A stretch of 64,000 nt of DNA from Nitrosomonas mobilis (GCF_900103035.1 NZ_FMWO01000048.1:124001-188000); one strand, 5' to 3'. Positions 30,823 to 42,330 are shown, counted from the first letter of the stretch. The notes: generated from the letters alone by a model not told the origin. A program made the numbers and translations.

Positions 30823-32076
30823 ATGCAACTTTTTGCTTTTGGTATCAATCATCATACGGCACCTTTGGACATTCGTGAGCATGTTGCTTTCCCGCAGGAG
30901 TCTATGCAGCATGCACTTCATGATCTGGTTGGACATCGTCCGGTCAAAGAAGCGGCAATTGTCTCTACTTGCAATCGTACCGAGATTTACTGCAATACCG
31001 ATGCACCGGAACAGGCCGTCAACTGGCTGGCAAATTTCCATCGCCTTCAACCAGGAGACCTTGAGCCTTATCTTTATAAGTTAACTCGCGATCAGGCCGT
31101 GAAACATGCATTTCGCGTGGCTAGTGGGCTTGATTCGATGGTGTTGGGTGAACCGCAAATACTGGGGCAAATGAAAAATGCGGTTAAATCAGCCGAAGCA
31201 GCGGGCACGCTGGGTTTGTTGCTGCATAAAACTTTCCAGCGAACATTCTTTGTGGCTAAGGAAGTTCGTACTTCTACGGAGATAGGAGCCTGTTCGGTAT
31301 CAATGGCAGCGGCAGCAGCGCGTCTGGCAGAGAGGATTTTTGGCGACATCAGCGAGCAACGCGTACTGTTTATCGGCGCTGGTGAAATGATTGAATTATG
31401 TGCAGCACATTTCGTTGCCAAGCGTCCGGCTAGTGTGACGGTAGCTAACCGCACGATCGAACGCGCCGAGCTGTTATCTCACCGCTTTAATGCGCAACCG
31501 ATCTCGCTGGGTGAATTGCCGGAACAACTCGCATTGCATGACATCGTAGTGACCTGTACCGCCAGTCCGTTGCCCATACTCGGCAAAGGTATGCTGGAGC
31601 GAGCCATTAAATTACGCAAGCATCGTCCGATTTTTATCATTGATCTGGCTGTGCCACGGGATGTGGAGCAGGAAGTTGCAGAATTAGATGATGTATTTTT
31701 GTATTATGTGGATGATCTTGCCGATATTGTCAAAGAAGGACTGGATAATCGCCAGAGTGCCGTTACCGAGGCTGAGAACATAATAGAATCCAATGTAAGC
31801 GATTTCATGCGCTGGGTATCCGCGCGCCAGACCGTACCGACTATTCGGGCGTTACGAGATCATGCGGAGCGGCATCGCCGCCATGAGTTGGATCGGGCGC
31901 ACAAGTTGCTGGCAAAGGGAGAAAACCCCATCAAGGTGCTCGAATCTCTGAGTAGTGGGCTGACCAATAAGTTTTTACACCTTCCTTCAACTGCGCTAAA
32001 TAATGCTTCGGATAGCGAGCGCGAGCAGCTCGTCGAGTTGGTCAATCGGTTATATCAACTGCATCATTCGGAATGA
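30823..32076 (+). CDS. hemA: Glutamyl-tRNA reductase
   Basis: A 417-residue enzyme that reduces glutamyl-tRNA to glutamate-1-semialdehyde, the first step of C5-pathway tetrapyrrole synthesis. [17 protein letters not shown] at 7-23 and STCNRTEIY with the catalytic Cys50 identify it. The start at 30823 (MQLFAFGIN) is chosen because that is the conserved N-terminus. The stop overlaps the prfA start in ATGA, so translation is coupled. High haem demand fits an ammonia oxidiser. Confidence 0.96.
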   Translation: MQLFAFGINHHTAPLDIREHVAFPQESMQHALHDLVGHRPVKEAAIVSTCNRTEIYCNTDAPEQAVNWLANFHRLQPGDLEPYLYKLTRDQAVKHAFRVASGLDSMVLGEPQILGQMKNAVKSAEAAGTLGLLLHKTFQRTFFVAKEVRTSTEIGACSVSMAAAAARLAERIFGDISEQRVLFIGAGEMIELCAAHFVAKRPASVTVANRTIERAELLSHRFNAQPISLGELPEQLALHDIVVTCTASPLPILGKGMLERAIKLRKHRPIFIIDLAVPRDVEQEVAELDDVFLYYVDDLADIVKEGLDNRQSAVTEAENIIESNVSDFMRWVSARQTVPTIRALRDHAERHRRHELDRAHKLLAKGENPIKVLESLSSGLTNKFLHLPSTALNNASDSEREQLVELVNRLYQLHHSE

Positions 32077-33152
32077 ATAAAGGTATTATTGAGCAGCTTA
32101 CTCGGTTGAGTACACGCTTGGAAGAGCTGGATCGGCTGCTGAGTAGCGAAAAGATCGCTAGCAATCTGGACAACTTGCGCAATCTTTCCCGTGAACGAGC
32201 GGAAATTACACCAGTTGTTGATCTTTATCGTTGCTATCATCAGACCGAAGGTGATATCGCTGCTGCCAAAGAAATAAGCTTGGATCCTCAAATGCGGGAT
32301 TATGCCGAGACTGAAATAGAAGAGGGTAAGCAGAAACTTATTGATCTTGAAACGGCATTATTGAAACAATTGTTGCCCAAGGACCCGAATGATGAGCGTA
32401 ATATTTTTCTCGAAATTCGTGCGGGCACGGGCGGGGATGAATCTGCGCTTTTTGCTGGAGATTTGTTCCGGATGTACACTCGTTTTGCGGAACGCCAGGG
32501 TTGGCAGGTTGAGATTGTTTCACAGAATCCCTCGGAAATGGGAGGGTACAAGGAGATCATCGCGCGGATCCTTGGCAGAGGTGCCTATTCCAGACTGAAA
32601 TTCGAGTCGGGTGCACATCGAGTTCAGCGCGTTCCTGTTACCGAAACACAGGGTCGTGTTCATACTTCCACTTGTACGGTCGCTGTCATTCCTGAAGCTG
32701 ATGAATTAGCGCAGGTTACGTTGAATCCGGCTGAGTTGAGGATTGATACATTCCGGGCATCTGGTGCTGGCGGTCAGCATATCAACAAAACTGACTCGGC
32801 AGTGCGCATTACTCATTTGCCTACTGGTATTGTGGTTGAATGTCAGGAAGGGCGCTCCCAACATAAAAATAAGGCGCAGGCACTGAGTATTCTGGCTGCT
32901 CGTATTCAGGACAAGCAGATGCAGGCGCAACAAGCCGAGCAGGCGGCTACCCGCAAATCTCTGGTTGGTACTGGAGAGCGTTCCGAGCGGATTCGCACTT
33001 ATAATTTTCCACAGGGGCGGGTGACCGATCACCGTATCAATCTGACACTGTACAAGATGGATCAAATTATGGACGGCGATTTGGAGGAACTATGTGCTGC
33101 ATTGGTTGCCGAACATCAAGCGGCACAACTAGCTGCGATTACAGACAATTAG
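32073..33152 (+). CDS. prfA: Peptide chain release factor 1
   Basis: A 359-residue class I release factor for UAA and [18 protein letters not shown] places the universal GGQ at about 234, as in E. coli RF1. [17 protein letters not shown] is the conserved domain entry. The gene overlaps hemA by 4 bp and is followed 36 bp later by the methyltransferase that modifies the GGQ glutamine. Confidence 0.97.
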   Translation: MNKGIIEQLTRLSTRLEELDRLLSSEKIASNLDNLRNLSRERAEITPVVDLYRCYHQTEGDIAAAKEISLDPQMRDYAETEIEEGKQKLIDLETALLKQLLPKDPNDERNIFLEIRAGTGGDESALFAGDLFRMYTRFAERQGWQVEIVSQNPSEMGGYKEIIARILGRGAYSRLKFESGAHRVQRVPVTETQGRVHTSTCTVAVIPEADELAQVTLNPAELRIDTFRASGAGGQHINKTDSAVRITHLPTGIVVECQEGRSQHKNKAQALSILAARIQDKQMQAQQAEQAATRKSLVGTGERSERIRTYNFPQGRVTDHRINLTLYKMDQIMDGDLEELCAALVAEHQAAQLAAITDN

Positions 33153-33188
33153 CCGGCTAATCCAGCGATAAGGGTTATACAGCCTGAT

Positions 33189-34022
33189 ATGGCGACAATC
33201 GCAGGAGAACTGCGGCGATGGACCGATAAGCTTGAGCGGCTGGATATCAGCTGGTTGTTGCAACATGTTCTTGATGTCAACGCAGCATTTTTGGTCGCAC
33301 ATCCCGATTATTTACTGACTGCGGAGCAAACGCAGGCTTTTCATGAATTGATGACCAAGCGGGCAGCGGGTGTTCCGGTTGCCTATCTGACTGGCAAACA
33401 GGGATTTTATGATCTTATCTTTGAAGTTACGTCAGATGTATTGATTCCGCGTCCTGAAACCGAGCTGTTGATAGAAACAGTGCTGGCGATGATTCCGGTC
33501 AATCATCCCTGTAATATTCTTGATCTGGGAACGGGTAGCGGAGCGATTGCCATCACTATTGCCAGGCATCGTCCTCATGTTCATGTTTTTGCGCTCGATA
33601 TTTCAATCAACGCGCTTTTACTTGCTCGCAGAAATGCCGGGCGGCTTTCGGTCAGTAATATTGATTTTGTAGCAAGTAATTGGTATGCGGCTCTCGGAGC
33701 AATAAGATTTGACGGGATCGTTGCTAATCCACCTTATATTGCCAGTGCTGACCCACACCTTCAACAGGGTGATTTGCGCTTTGAACCCATGCTGGCTCTG
33801 GTAGCCGAGCATGATGGATTAAGTTGCCTGCGTAAAATTATTTCACAGGCACCGCAATTTCTACATCAAGGTGGATGGTTGTTGTTCGAACATGGGTATG
33901 ATCAGGCAGCAGCCTGTCGTCAATTACTGACAGCTGCCGGGTTTACAGAATTGATCCGTCAATCGGATTTTGCACAAATCGATCGGGTGAGCGGTGGATA
34001 CTGCCAATCGATATTCAGGTGA
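33189..34022 (+). CDS. prmC: Release factor glutamine methyltransferase
   Basis: A 277-residue SAM-dependent methyltransferase that methylates the Gln of the GGQ motif in RF1 and RF2. The SAM-binding LDLGTGSGAIAITIAR lies near 114-129 and the substrate motif NPPY at 180-183. The N-terminal helical domain binds the release factor. The hemA-prfA-prmC order is common in proteobacteria. Confidence 0.96.
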   Translation: MATIAGELRRWTDKLERLDISWLLQHVLDVNAAFLVAHPDYLLTAEQTQAFHELMTKRAAGVPVAYLTGKQGFYDLIFEVTSDVLIPRPETELLIETVLAMIPVNHPCNILDLGTGSGAIAITIARHRPHVHVFALDISINALLLARRNAGRLSVSNIDFVASNWYAALGAIRFDGIVANPPYIASADPHLQQGDLRFEPMLALVAEHDGLSCLRKIISQAPQFLHQGGWLLFEHGYDQAAACRQLLTAAGFTELIRQSDFAQIDRVSGGYCQSIFR

Positions 34023-34154
34023 CGTATCTTGAATACATCCTGTTTGTATAGAACTATTGCAGGTGAAAATATTATGTGTAAGATAGCTTAGCTGGGTGCA
34101 GTATTCAAATACAGAGAAATACTAATATTGAATGAAACTTGAGGAGTAATTGAT

Positions 34155-34463
34155 ATGGATGTGATTGATTCGATTGAGCAACAAATAAGCGCTCATCCTG
34201 TAGTACTGTTTATGAAAGGAACCCCGGATCAGCCGCAATGCGGTTTTTCTGCCAATGCGGTGCAGATACTGAAAGCCTGCGGGGTAGAGGATATTTATGC
34301 AGTAGATGTGCTTGCTGATTCCGGAGTTCGCCAGGGAATCAAGGAATTCTCCAGTTGGCCTACTATTCCACAGCTGTATGTCAAGGGTGAGTTTGTAGGT
34401 GGGTCGGATATTATGTCTGAAATGTTTCAGAATGGAGAATTGCAAAAACTGCTGACTAATTGA
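34155..34463 (+). CDS. grxD: Monothiol glutaredoxin (Grx4 type)
   Basis: A 102-residue monothiol glutaredoxin with active-site CGFS at 29-32 in [31 protein letters not shown] is the glutathione-binding and Fe-S region. Grx4-type proteins carry [2Fe-2S] clusters and deliver them to client proteins. GAGGAG lies ahead of the ATG at 34155. It converges with a yqaA-like gene, overlapping it by 8 bp. Confidence 0.95.
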   Translation: MDVIDSIEQQISAHPVVLFMKGTPDQPQCGFSANAVQILKACGVEDIYAVDVLADSGVRQGIKEFSSWPTIPQLYVKGEFVGGSDIMSEMFQNGELQKLLTN

Positions 34464-34875
34464 TGGCCATGGCGATCAGCCAATAACGTGCAAATTTACC
34501 AACAGCAATAAATAATAAGGCCGGAGGCCAGTAGATACGCAGCCATCCGGCAGCTACACATAATATATCGCCGATCAGTGGTGCCCACGAAAGCAATAAA
34601 ATTGGGGCGCCATGACGGCGAGTCCATTCCAGGCCGTACACGTGGCGGCCTATTTTCCTGGATAAAGCTTCCTCATCAGGTAGCAGGCGGCCAATCAGGT
34701 AAGAGCTCAACCCACCCAGAGTATTACCCAGTGTCGCAATATTCAGTGCTGGCCAGAGTAGTTCCGGGTAGGCAAGCAGAACGCCAACCAGTACCGCCTC
34801 TGAACCACCCGGCAATAAGGTTGCTGCAAGAAAGCTGCTGATAAAGAGGGTGAGCAGGCTGGCATCTTCTGTCAT
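34456..34875 (-). CDS. yqaA: YqaA-family inner membrane protein
   Basis: A 139-residue membrane protein with four hydrophobic segments, of the DedA-related YqaA type. [20 protein letters not shown] near the N-terminus, [16 protein letters not shown] and [19 protein letters not shown] are characteristic. The start at 34875 (MTEDASLL) follows AAAGGAAAATC; a longer frame overlaps the neighbouring gene. Function is not established. Tail-to-tail overlap with grxD. Confidence 0.82.
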   Translation of the reverse strand: MTEDASLLTLFISSFLAATLLPGGSEAVLVGVLLAYPELLWPALNIATLGNTLGGLSSYLIGRLLPDEEALSRKIGRHVYGLEWTRRHGAPILLLSWAPLIGDILCVAAGWLRIYWPPALLFIAVGKFARYWLIAMAIN

Positions 34876-34891
34876 GCGAATGATTTTCCTT

Positions 34892-35911
34892 TCATGTCTT
34901 CTGGCGAGCAATGCGACGTAGCAGGCGACCCAGCAGATCCGAGCCGGTAATGATGCGGCGCTCATTCGGATGCCAGACTAATATCAGGTCTTTATCGATG
35001 ACGTCATCTCCCGGATGTTCTGGTTGTACTGTCAAGTGTGTGAGCGTCTGTCCGAGTGGTAGTTGTGGGTCACGCACAATCAGTGGGTGATGGCAAAAAT
35101 GCATCGGATCAAACTTATTCTTTCCAAAAAGTGCCTCGCGCAGCAGGGCAGGAGCGTTGGCTACCAGGCGAGGCTCGTTTTCTGTATCGATGAGCACGAT
35201 CCATTTTTTGCCACAGGCGGCAATCTGCTTGAGAAAAGGATCATTAATGCTTCTGTTGATCTGGGGAAAAACTGGCCAACCGGCTTGAAACGGCAGGCAA
35301 AAGACGCTGCAGGGATCAAGCCATTCTCCTTCCTGGCCAACAGACAGATCATCCAGCGCCAGAAAATTGATAGCGCCAGTGGCTTCTACATAACTGATCT
35401 CGGTTTCTTTGTCACGGCCATGTTGTTCTAATATTTGCCGCAGTTCCCATTCGCGCAGCCAGGGAATGCCTTCCAGGCCAATCCAGGCATCCAGTAGCTT
35501 GCTGGATGGCCATGCAACCGGCCATAGCAAAAGCTGATACAAACGTAATATCGGCGTAAGCCTGCCTGCCATCGCTAGTGCATGACGTGAAAAATAAGCC
35601 TGAGGAAAGATTTCACCAGCAAATGTAATGACAACAGTAGAGAACAGGAATGCGCTGACACCAACCAGTACTGAGTCCGCCAGCAAGGCCAATAATACAT
35701 TCATGGCAACATTGCCCCAGAGGATGGTCGTCAAGGTGAAATTGGCGTTTTGCCGCAACCCTAGTACGCGCCTGGCACCCTTATCGCCATTTTCAGCAGC
35801 AATTTCCAGATGCAAGCGGCTCAGGCTGAAAATGGCCAGGTTAAGCCCGGAAAAAATGGCGGATTGTGTCAGACAAAACGCAATGGCCAACCATATGAAT
35901 AAATCACTCAC
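34892..35911 (-). CDS. CNNM/DUF21 transmembrane protein with degenerate CBS region
   Basis: A 339-residue protein. The first 170 residues form a DUF21/CNNM membrane domain (FSGLNLAIFSLSRLHLEIAA, ILWGNVAMNVLLALLADSVL), related to CorB/CorC-type magnesium and metal efflux proteins. The remainder should hold CBS domains but reads only weakly as such. It ends 17 bp upstream of the yqaA start on the same strand, indicating a shared transcript. Transport role is by family inference. Confidence 0.78.
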   Translation of the reverse strand: MSDLFIWLAIAFCLTQSAIFSGLNLAIFSLSRLHLEIAAENGDKGARRVLGLRQNANFTLTTILWGNVAMNVLLALLADSVLVGVSAFLFSTVVITFAGEIFPQAYFSRHALAMAGRLTPILRLYQLLLWPVAWPSSKLLDAWIGLEGIPWLREWELRQILEQHGRDKETEISYVEATGAINFLALDDLSVGQEGEWLDPCSVFCLPFQAGWPVFPQINRSINDPFLKQIAACGKKWIVLIDTENEPRLVANAPALLREALFGKNKFDPMHFCHHPLIVRDPQLPLGQTLTHLTVQPEHPGDDVIDKDLILVWHPNERRIITGSDLLGRLLRRIARQKT

Positions 35912-35954
35912 CGATCAAGTATTGTTTGAAAAGCTGGTTCTTGATAATCTCATG

Positions 35955-37586
35955 TTACTCATCCAGCGAGGTTTGTGGTGCAATTTCCGCAATTTGCGCT
36001 GTTGTCTGATACCTGTTCTCTTCTGCCAAATAATAGCAAAGGCGCCAGCTGTGATAGGTTACCCGTTCCAGCCAGCGTACGGCGTCTAGTGCATCAAGTG
36101 CATCCGATGGACCACGTCGCCCGATAGCCGTTTCATGGAGAATGTTCAGGCGATTGTCGCGACGCAGATCCGCCAGTGTTTGTGCTTGTGCGTTGATTTT
36201 ATCCAGCCAACCAGCCGGTGCGTGACCGAGCAAACCTTGACGCACTAACTCGAGTGCTTGTTGGCATTGGATTAATCCTGGACGCAGCAGGGGCTGAAAG
36301 AGCATGCTGCGCTCACCGGACGATAAATTGAGACGCTTGAACAGGCGTACGAGATGATCGATCGCATGCAGCTGATGCACGCGGGTGGGTGACAGGGATT
36401 CGTCCTCATTCATCGGTGGAATCCTGCTGAAAAAATGCTGGATGACATTCAATGCATGCCGAATCTCGTTACGTTCGCGTTCATTAACGCTGGCAACACC
36501 ACTACCAAGCAAATCCAGCACTATCCTGTTGATTGCCAATGTGGTTTCGATCAGCGTGCGACGTGTGGATTCCAGTGCTATTGCCGGAACCTGTAGTAAG
36601 GCGTCGCCAAGGTGGCGGGTCAGACTTGGTTCCAGCTCGGGCAGGAGGCGTTCAATCCAGCGCGCGAACGTACGATTGAAAGGCAGAACGAGAATAACGC
36701 CGAGCAGAATGAACAAGGTATGGAAAGTCGCCAGGCTGATCGCACCCGGTGCGAGTGCAATTGTTTGCTGCAGATAGGTGATGATGGCGAGCAGCAGGGG
36801 CAGGCACAACAGAGCGATGATACCGCTGGCTAGATTGAAAATAATATGCGCCAGCGCAGTACGTCTGGCTGAGACGTTGCTGCCGATGGCGGCGAGCGCA
36901 GTAGTGACCGTGGTACCGATTGCCGCGCCAATAACCAGAAGAGCCGCCTGGTCGAAATTGATGGCATGAGCATGCAGGGCGGTAAGGGTGGTGGCAACCG
37001 CCGCGCCGGAGGATTGCATGATGACAGTCATCAATGTGCCGATGGTTACGATTAGCAGATAACCCGTTATGCCACTGGCAGGTAATGCAGATAAATCAAA
37101 CGTCTCGGCTAGAACTTGCATACTGTTATGCAGTGTGTCGATCCCGGCAAAAATCAGGCCGAAACCTGCCAGAGATAACCCCAGTGAACGTCCCATGCCT
37201 TTGGTCAGCAGTCGCAACAACGCACCAATACCGATCAGTGGCAAAGCATAAAAACCCAGACTGATTTTTAAACCAAGCACCGAAACGACCCAGCCAGTAC
37301 CGGTTGCACCGAGGCTTGCACCGATGACAACACCGACCGCCTGCGGAAAAGTGAGCAGCCCCGCACTGACAAAGCCGACCAGCGTGACAGTGGTTGCGGT
37401 GGAAGACTGAACCAGCAACGTAACCAGTGTACCGGACGCGAACGCTTTATAAGGCGTGCCGGTAAAGCGTGTCAGGGCGCGGCTTAATGTTTCTCCTGCC
37501 ATGGATTTGAACCCATCGGTAAGCAACACTACTCCCATCAGGAACAGACCAATTCCACCCAGCAGCGGGAAAAGTATTTCGGTCAT
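35955..37586 (-). CDS. Na/Pi cotransporter family protein with PhoU-like tail
   Basis: A 543-residue protein, start taken at 37586 (MTEILFPLLGGIGLFLMG). Two QSS motifs characteristic of NptA/PNaS transporters are seen: LLVQSSTATTVTLVG at 58-72 and MQSSGAAVATTLTAL near 195. Eight or so membrane helices occupy the first 320 residues; the last 200 form a PhoU-like helical domain. Its start overlaps the stop of the upstream ABC transporter gene as ATGA, so translation is coupled. Phosphate is the likely substrate, by family. Confidence 0.88.
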   Translation of the reverse strand: MTEILFPLLGGIGLFLMGVVLLTDGFKSMAGETLSRALTRFTGTPYKAFASGTLVTLLVQSSTATTVTLVGFVSAGLLTFPQAVGVVIGASLGATGTGWVVSVLGLKISLGFYALPLIGIGALLRLLTKGMGRSLGLSLAGFGLIFAGIDTLHNSMQVLAETFDLSALPASGITGYLLIVTIGTLMTVIMQSSGAAVATTLTALHAHAINFDQAALLVIGAAIGTTVTTALAAIGSNVSARRTALAHIIFNLASGIIALLCLPLLLAIITYLQQTIALAPGAISLATFHTLFILLGVILVLPFNRTFARWIERLLPELEPSLTRHLGDALLQVPAIALESTRRTLIETTLAINRIVLDLLGSGVASVNERERNEIRHALNVIQHFFSRIPPMNEDESLSPTRVHQLHAIDHLVRLFKRLNLSSGERSMLFQPLLRPGLIQCQQALELVRQGLLGHAPAGWLDKINAQAQTLADLRRDNRLNILHETAIGRRGPSDALDALDAVRWLERVTYHSWRLCYYLAEENRYQTTAQIAEIAPQTSLDE

Positions 37587-39457
37587 ATATTTTTCGTGTT
37601 CAGTTCCGTGACATTGATATGACCCAGGAATCCACCGGATTGGCGATTCCACAAGCGGGCATATAGTCCGTCATGCGAGAGCAGTTCCGCATGGCTGCCT
37701 TGTTCGATAATTCTGCCATTGTCCATGATGATCAGCCTGTCCATGGCTGCAATGGTGGAGAGACGGTGTGCGATGGCAATGACAGTTTTGTTCTGCATGA
37801 GCTCATGGAGGCTTTGCTGAATGCTGGCTTCTATGTCGGAATCCAGCGCGGAAGTGGCCTCATCCAGAATCAGAATAGGAGCATTCTTGAGCAGCACGCG
37901 AGCGATCGCGATTCGCTGGCGTTGACCACCAGACAGATTGACGCCCCGTTCTCCGACCATGGCATCGTAGCCGCGGCGTCCCGCACTATCGACCAATGAC
38001 TGAATGAACTCATGTGCATGCGCATGTTGTGCGGCAGCGACCATTTCCGCTTCATTGGCGTCTGGCCTGCCAAACAGAATATTTTCACGAATTGAGCGGT
38101 GCAGCAGTGACGTATCCTGCGTCACTATCGCAATATTGGCACGCAGACTGTCTTGCGTGACCGCGCGAATGTCCTGTTGATCGACGCAGATTCTGCCTTG
38201 TTGAATATCGTAAAAACGCAGCAGCAGATTGATCAGGGTCGATTTCCCGGCACCTGAAGGGCCGACAATACCGACCTTTTCACCTGCCTTGATATGAAGC
38301 GACAAGCCATTAAAAATCTGGTGTTCCTCACCGGTAATGGACTGGTGGTAGGTGAAACCTACCTGGTTGAAGTCGATTGCGCCATTGGTGACATTTAGTG
38401 ATGAAGCATTGGGTTGATCGACAACCGCATGTGGCTTGGCTAGCATGTTCATGCCGTCCTGCACGATGCCGATATTTTCAAATAAATCCCCGATTTCCCA
38501 CATGATCCAGTGCGACATGCCGGTCAGACGGATGGCAAGACTCAGCGCAATGGCAATGGCACCGGTACTGATGCTTTCATCCATCCATAAATATATACCC
38601 AGTGTGCCAATCGAAAATATGGACAGCATATTATTGAGCCAGACACAGGTGGTCAGCCAGGTTACCAGTCGCATCTGTGGGTGCACCGTATCAAGAAATT
38701 GCTGCATAGTATTGCGTGCGTGGTCAGACTCACGTCGCGTATGCGAAAAAAGCTTGAGGGTCAGAATGTTGGCGTAACTATCCACGATGCGTCCGGTCAT
38801 GCTGGAACGTGTGTCTGCCTGAAGCTTGGAGATACCACGCAGCTTGGGGATGAAATAATAAAGGATATAGCTGTAGACGATCAGCCAGATGATCAAAGGC
38901 AGGCACAGGCGTAAATCAGCATTAGCGATTAATAGCAGAGCAGTGGCCAGATAAACCGACACAAACAGCATGACATCAAGGGTTTTGATGACGGCTTCAC
39001 GGACTGCCAGCGAGGTTTGCATGACCTTGGTGGCAACGCGACCGCTGAACTCGTTCTGAAAGAAATGATAACTCTGGTCAAGTAGATAGCGATGCGCCTG
39101 CCAGCGCACGATCATGGGAAAATTTCCCATCAATGTCTGATGCAGAAGTAACGAATGGAAAAATACCAGTATGGGCATTAATACCAGAATGAACAACGAC
39201 AGCCCGAGTAAGGAGAGTCCTTCTTCCTGCAGGAAAAATTGGGGTTCCTTGACAGCTAACCAGTCAACAATGGTACCTAATACGCCAAACAACATTGCTT
39301 CGCCAACCGCAAGACAGAAGGTAAAAAAAGCTAGCAGCAGCAGAAATCGCTCGATTCCCTGAGTGTAGTGACGGCAAAACTGAAATAGCGTACCCGGGGG
39401 TTCAGTCGGCTGCTCAGGTGGGAAAGGATTGATCAGATTTTCGAAATAGCGAAGCAT
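37583..39457 (-). CDS. ABC-type exporter, fused membrane and ATPase domains
   Basis: A 624-residue half-transporter of the ABCB/MsbA architecture. Six membrane helices occupy residues 35-330; the ATPase domain has Walker A GPSGAGKSTLI, signature LSGGQRQRIAIARVLL and Walker B ILILDEATSALD. It is translationally coupled to the Na/Pi cotransporter gene. Substrate unknown; lipid or drug export are both possible. No signs of degradation. Confidence 0.88.
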   Translation of the reverse strand: MLRYFENLINPFPPEQPTEPPGTLFQFCRHYTQGIERFLLLLAFFTFCLAVGEAMLFGVLGTIVDWLAVKEPQFFLQEEGLSLLGLSLFILVLMPILVFFHSLLLHQTLMGNFPMIVRWQAHRYLLDQSYHFFQNEFSGRVATKVMQTSLAVREAVIKTLDVMLFVSVYLATALLLIANADLRLCLPLIIWLIVYSYILYYFIPKLRGISKLQADTRSSMTGRIVDSYANILTLKLFSHTRRESDHARNTMQQFLDTVHPQMRLVTWLTTCVWLNNMLSIFSIGTLGIYLWMDESISTGAIAIALSLAIRLTGMSHWIMWEIGDLFENIGIVQDGMNMLAKPHAVVDQPNASSLNVTNGAIDFNQVGFTYHQSITGEEHQIFNGLSLHIKAGEKVGIVGPSGAGKSTLINLLLRFYDIQQGRICVDQQDIRAVTQDSLRANIAIVTQDTSLLHRSIRENILFGRPDANEAEMVAAAQHAHAHEFIQSLVDSAGRRGYDAMVGERGVNLSGGQRQRIAIARVLLKNAPILILDEATSALDSDIEASIQQSLHELMQNKTVIAIAHRLSTIAAMDRLIIMDNGRIIEQGSHAELLSHDGLYARLWNRQSGGFLGHINVTELNTKNI

Positions 39458-39507
39458 AAAATGGCTGATTTTGCTATCCGATGCTGCGAATGAAATGCTG
39501 CAGATAT

Positions 39508-40716
39508 TCAGTTGCCACTGAGTCGGTCAAAAATACGAAATCCTGCTACATAGGTGCCGATGGCTGAGCCGAAAGATGCCAGAAGAAAAACCAGTAGAGT
39601 GCGCGTCACCCGGTTTTGCCACCAGCCGCTCAAACGGACGGTGTCATGTCGCAAACGCATAAAGTCACTGACTTTTGGTTTTCGCAGATAGATCTCTGCT
39701 GCTGCGGCAACCATGCCAGCTCCTACCATAGGGTTCAATGAAGTCAGGGGGGCCGCCAGAAAGGCTGTAACAATCGTCAGCGGATGTGCCAAGGCGATGA
39801 GCGCGCCCATTGCAGACAATCCCCCGTTAATCAGCACCCAGTCGATTACCATTGCCAGCCCGATTTCGGGGCCGCGCTGAAATCCAAGGAAAAAACCCGT
39901 CAGGATCAGCGCAACGATTACCCATGGCGCATACTGGATCCAACGACTGCGCTGTGGAACAACATCAAGTTCGTTAATGACTTCATTGGGCGATCGCGGA
40001 TCAGGCGAGCGCAACAGGTTGCCGATCCCCTGCATGTGACCGGCACCGACGATTGCCAGTGTGTGCTGATGTTGACCTTGCGCTATCTCCTGTAACAATC
40101 GTGCAGACATGTACTGGTCGCGTTCGGCAATCAGTGGCTGGTATAGGTCCTGCTGATTTTCTGCAAGTTGAGAGAAAGTGCTCTCCAGTACATCTCCTTC
40201 CTTGAGTCGTTCTATTTCCTCAGTGCTGGGAGTTTCACGACTGATAATACTTGCCAGCAATCCTCCGAAAAGACCAAATCTTTGCCACCATGGAAAATTA
40301 TGATAAATCCGTTTCAGTGTGACGCCAATTTCGCGATCAATCAGTATCACCGGCAAGCTGGCAGCCTGCGCATCCCGGATTGCAGTACGCATTTCAGCGC
40401 CAGGCTCGATACCCATGCTTTCTGCCATGCGTTGCTGAAAAGCGCCGAGCGCCAGGCTAGCTGCTACCATGTAGGCTTGTCCTTGCCGAATGACCTGAAA
40501 TAGATCCATTTTGGCCAGTTGATCCGGCTCGATGATAGCCTTGTAACGACTCGGACATAATTCGACCGCTACCGCGTCAAATGCCTGTGTGGCGATCAGC
40601 TCTTTCACTTTATCCGCACTGGCCTGGGAGACATGTGCTGTCCCGAGAATGGTGATTTTCCGATGATTATTCAGCTCGATGGTTTCAAGTGGTTCGTTGG
40701 ATTCTTTTGCTGACAT
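39508..40716 (-). CDS. TraB/PrgY-family protein with C-terminal membrane domain
   Basis: A 402-residue protein. The N-terminal domain has ITILGTAHVSQASADKV at 21-37 (GTAHVS motif), AVAVELCPSRYKAI and VGAGHMQGIG, the conserved His/Glu pattern of the TraB/GumN (Tiki-like) fold related to metalloproteases. The C-terminal third (about 260-400) holds several hydrophobic helices. The founding member shuts down pheromone activity in Enterococcus; the role in this organism is unknown. Confidence 0.85.
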   Translation of the reverse strand: MSAKESNEPLETIELNNHRKITILGTAHVSQASADKVKELIATQAFDAVAVELCPSRYKAIIEPDQLAKMDLFQVIRQGQAYMVAASLALGAFQQRMAESMGIEPGAEMRTAIRDAQAASLPVILIDREIGVTLKRIYHNFPWWQRFGLFGGLLASIISRETPSTEEIERLKEGDVLESTFSQLAENQQDLYQPLIAERDQYMSARLLQEIAQGQHQHTLAIVGAGHMQGIGNLLRSPDPRSPNEVINELDVVPQRSRWIQYAPWVIVALILTGFFLGFQRGPEIGLAMVIDWVLINGGLSAMGALIALAHPLTIVTAFLAAPLTSLNPMVGAGMVAAAAEIYLRKPKVSDFMRLRHDTVRLSGWWQNRVTRTLLVFLLASFGSAIGTYVAGFRIFDRLSGN

Positions 40717-40790
40717 GAATAGATGTTAATGTGAATAAGATGTGAGTATGAAGAATAGAGGAAAGAGCGACTATTACAATAGCCGTTGGA

Positions 40791-42170
40791 TCAGCATTCA
40801 GTGATGCTGACGGCCAGTCCCCCAAGCGAGGTTTCTTTGTACTTATGCGACATTTCCAGGCCGGTCTGCTTCATGGCGGCGATACAGCCATCGAGCGGCA
40901 TGAAATGCTGTCCGGATCCGCGCCGGGCTAGAGAGGCAGCAGTATGCGCCTTGATAGCACCGAATCCGTTACGTTCGATACAAGGTACTTGCACTAGCCC
41001 TCCGACCGGGTCACAGGTCATACCCAGATGATGCTCCAGCGCAATTTCCGCGGCATTCTCAATCTGTTCGGTGGTGCCACCTTGTACGGCACATAACCCG
41101 GCGGCTGCCATGGCTGCAGCAGAGCCAACTTCGCCCTGGCAGCCAACCTCCGCTCCCGAGATGGAGCTGCGATGTTTGATCAAGCCACCAATTGCGGCTG
41201 CCGTGAGTAAAAAGTCCCGAATTTGCTGGTGTGTTCCCTGTTCGTGCAGCAGCAGATAGTACAGAACCGCAGGAATGACACCCGCGGCGCCATTGGTAGG
41301 CGCGGTCACAACCATATGGCCAGCGGCATTTTCTTCGTTGACCGCCATGGCATAGGCACACAGCCAGTCGTTAAGTGTTGCTTTTTCGGGGTAAGTTTGC
41401 AATTGTGCAAATAGGTCGTGCGCACGCCGCCGGATGCTGAGTCCACCCGGTAACCGGCCTTGAGTGGCTAACCCGCGTTCAATGCAATCGCGCATTGCCT
41501 GCCAAATATTGTCCAGCCCCTCGTCCAGTGCTGTCGAAGTCATGGTGGTTAGTTCGTTGGCACGTTTCATTTCGGCAATTGACAGGCCACTTTGCCGCGA
41601 CATCTCAAGCATACTGCGCGCCGAGTCAAATGGCCAGGGACAGGTCCGGTCCGGCTCGATCTTGAGGGGCGCGTCCAAATGATCAATCTCGGCAAGCGTA
41701 CAGATAAAGCCGCCCCCGATGGAAAAATAAATTCTGGAGAGAATAGGTTTTTCGTGCGCATCGGACAGAGTAAAAATCATGCCGTTAGGGTGCTGGGGCA
41801 GGGGATCGTGTTTGTCGAAAACTATGTCGTCGGCTGGCCGAAAGACAACTCGTTTATCAATATCGAGTGAAAGCGCATCCTTTGTCCAGAGTGAAGTTGT
41901 CAACGCATGAACATCCTGTTTTGCCAGCGATGCAGGGTTGTATCCATGCAGCCCGAGCGTGACGGCGCGATCAGTCGCGTGCCCTTTGCCGGTAAAGGCC
42001 AGAGAGCCTTTTAATGTGCAATGAACGTGGTAGTGGCTGTCATGATGGTTTTGTGAGGCATATTGTTTGATTTCATCACGAAAAACATTTGCCGCAGCCA
42101 TAGGCCCCATGGTGTGAGAGCTGGATGGGCCAATACCGATTTTGAATAAATCAAGCGTGCTGATGAACAT
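40791..42170 (-). CDS. sdaA: L-serine ammonia-lyase
   Basis: A 459-residue single-chain, iron-sulfur L-serine dehydratase that converts serine to pyruvate and ammonia. The N-terminus [20 protein letters not shown] and the C-terminal [20 protein letters not shown] with cluster-ligand cysteines are diagnostic. Length is typical of the fused alpha-beta type. It stands alone on the minus strand. Ammonia release from serine is notable but not special to an ammonia oxidiser. Confidence 0.95.
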   Translation of the reverse strand: MFISTLDLFKIGIGPSSSHTMGPMAAANVFRDEIKQYASQNHHDSHYHVHCTLKGSLAFTGKGHATDRAVTLGLHGYNPASLAKQDVHALTTSLWTKDALSLDIDKRVVFRPADDIVFDKHDPLPQHPNGMIFTLSDAHEKPILSRIYFSIGGGFICTLAEIDHLDAPLKIEPDRTCPWPFDSARSMLEMSRQSGLSIAEMKRANELTTMTSTALDEGLDNIWQAMRDCIERGLATQGRLPGGLSIRRRAHDLFAQLQTYPEKATLNDWLCAYAMAVNEENAAGHMVVTAPTNGAAGVIPAVLYYLLLHEQGTHQQIRDFLLTAAAIGGLIKHRSSISGAEVGCQGEVGSAAAMAAAGLCAVQGGTTEQIENAAEIALEHHLGMTCDPVGGLVQVPCIERNGFGAIKAHTAASLARRGSGQHFMPLDGCIAAMKQTGLEMSHKYKETSLGGLAVSITEC

Positions 42171-42330
42171 AAAAGAAGAAGGGCCAAGCCCCCATATAAA
42201 ATAACAGTTGGCTGAGAGAAATGCTTCGTTGGATATACTACGCTATAAATTTTATTGGTCAATACGGTCATTGGATATGGCAAATTGGTTCTGTATTGCC
42301 ACTGGAGATCCGGGTTTTTAGAAGTACTGG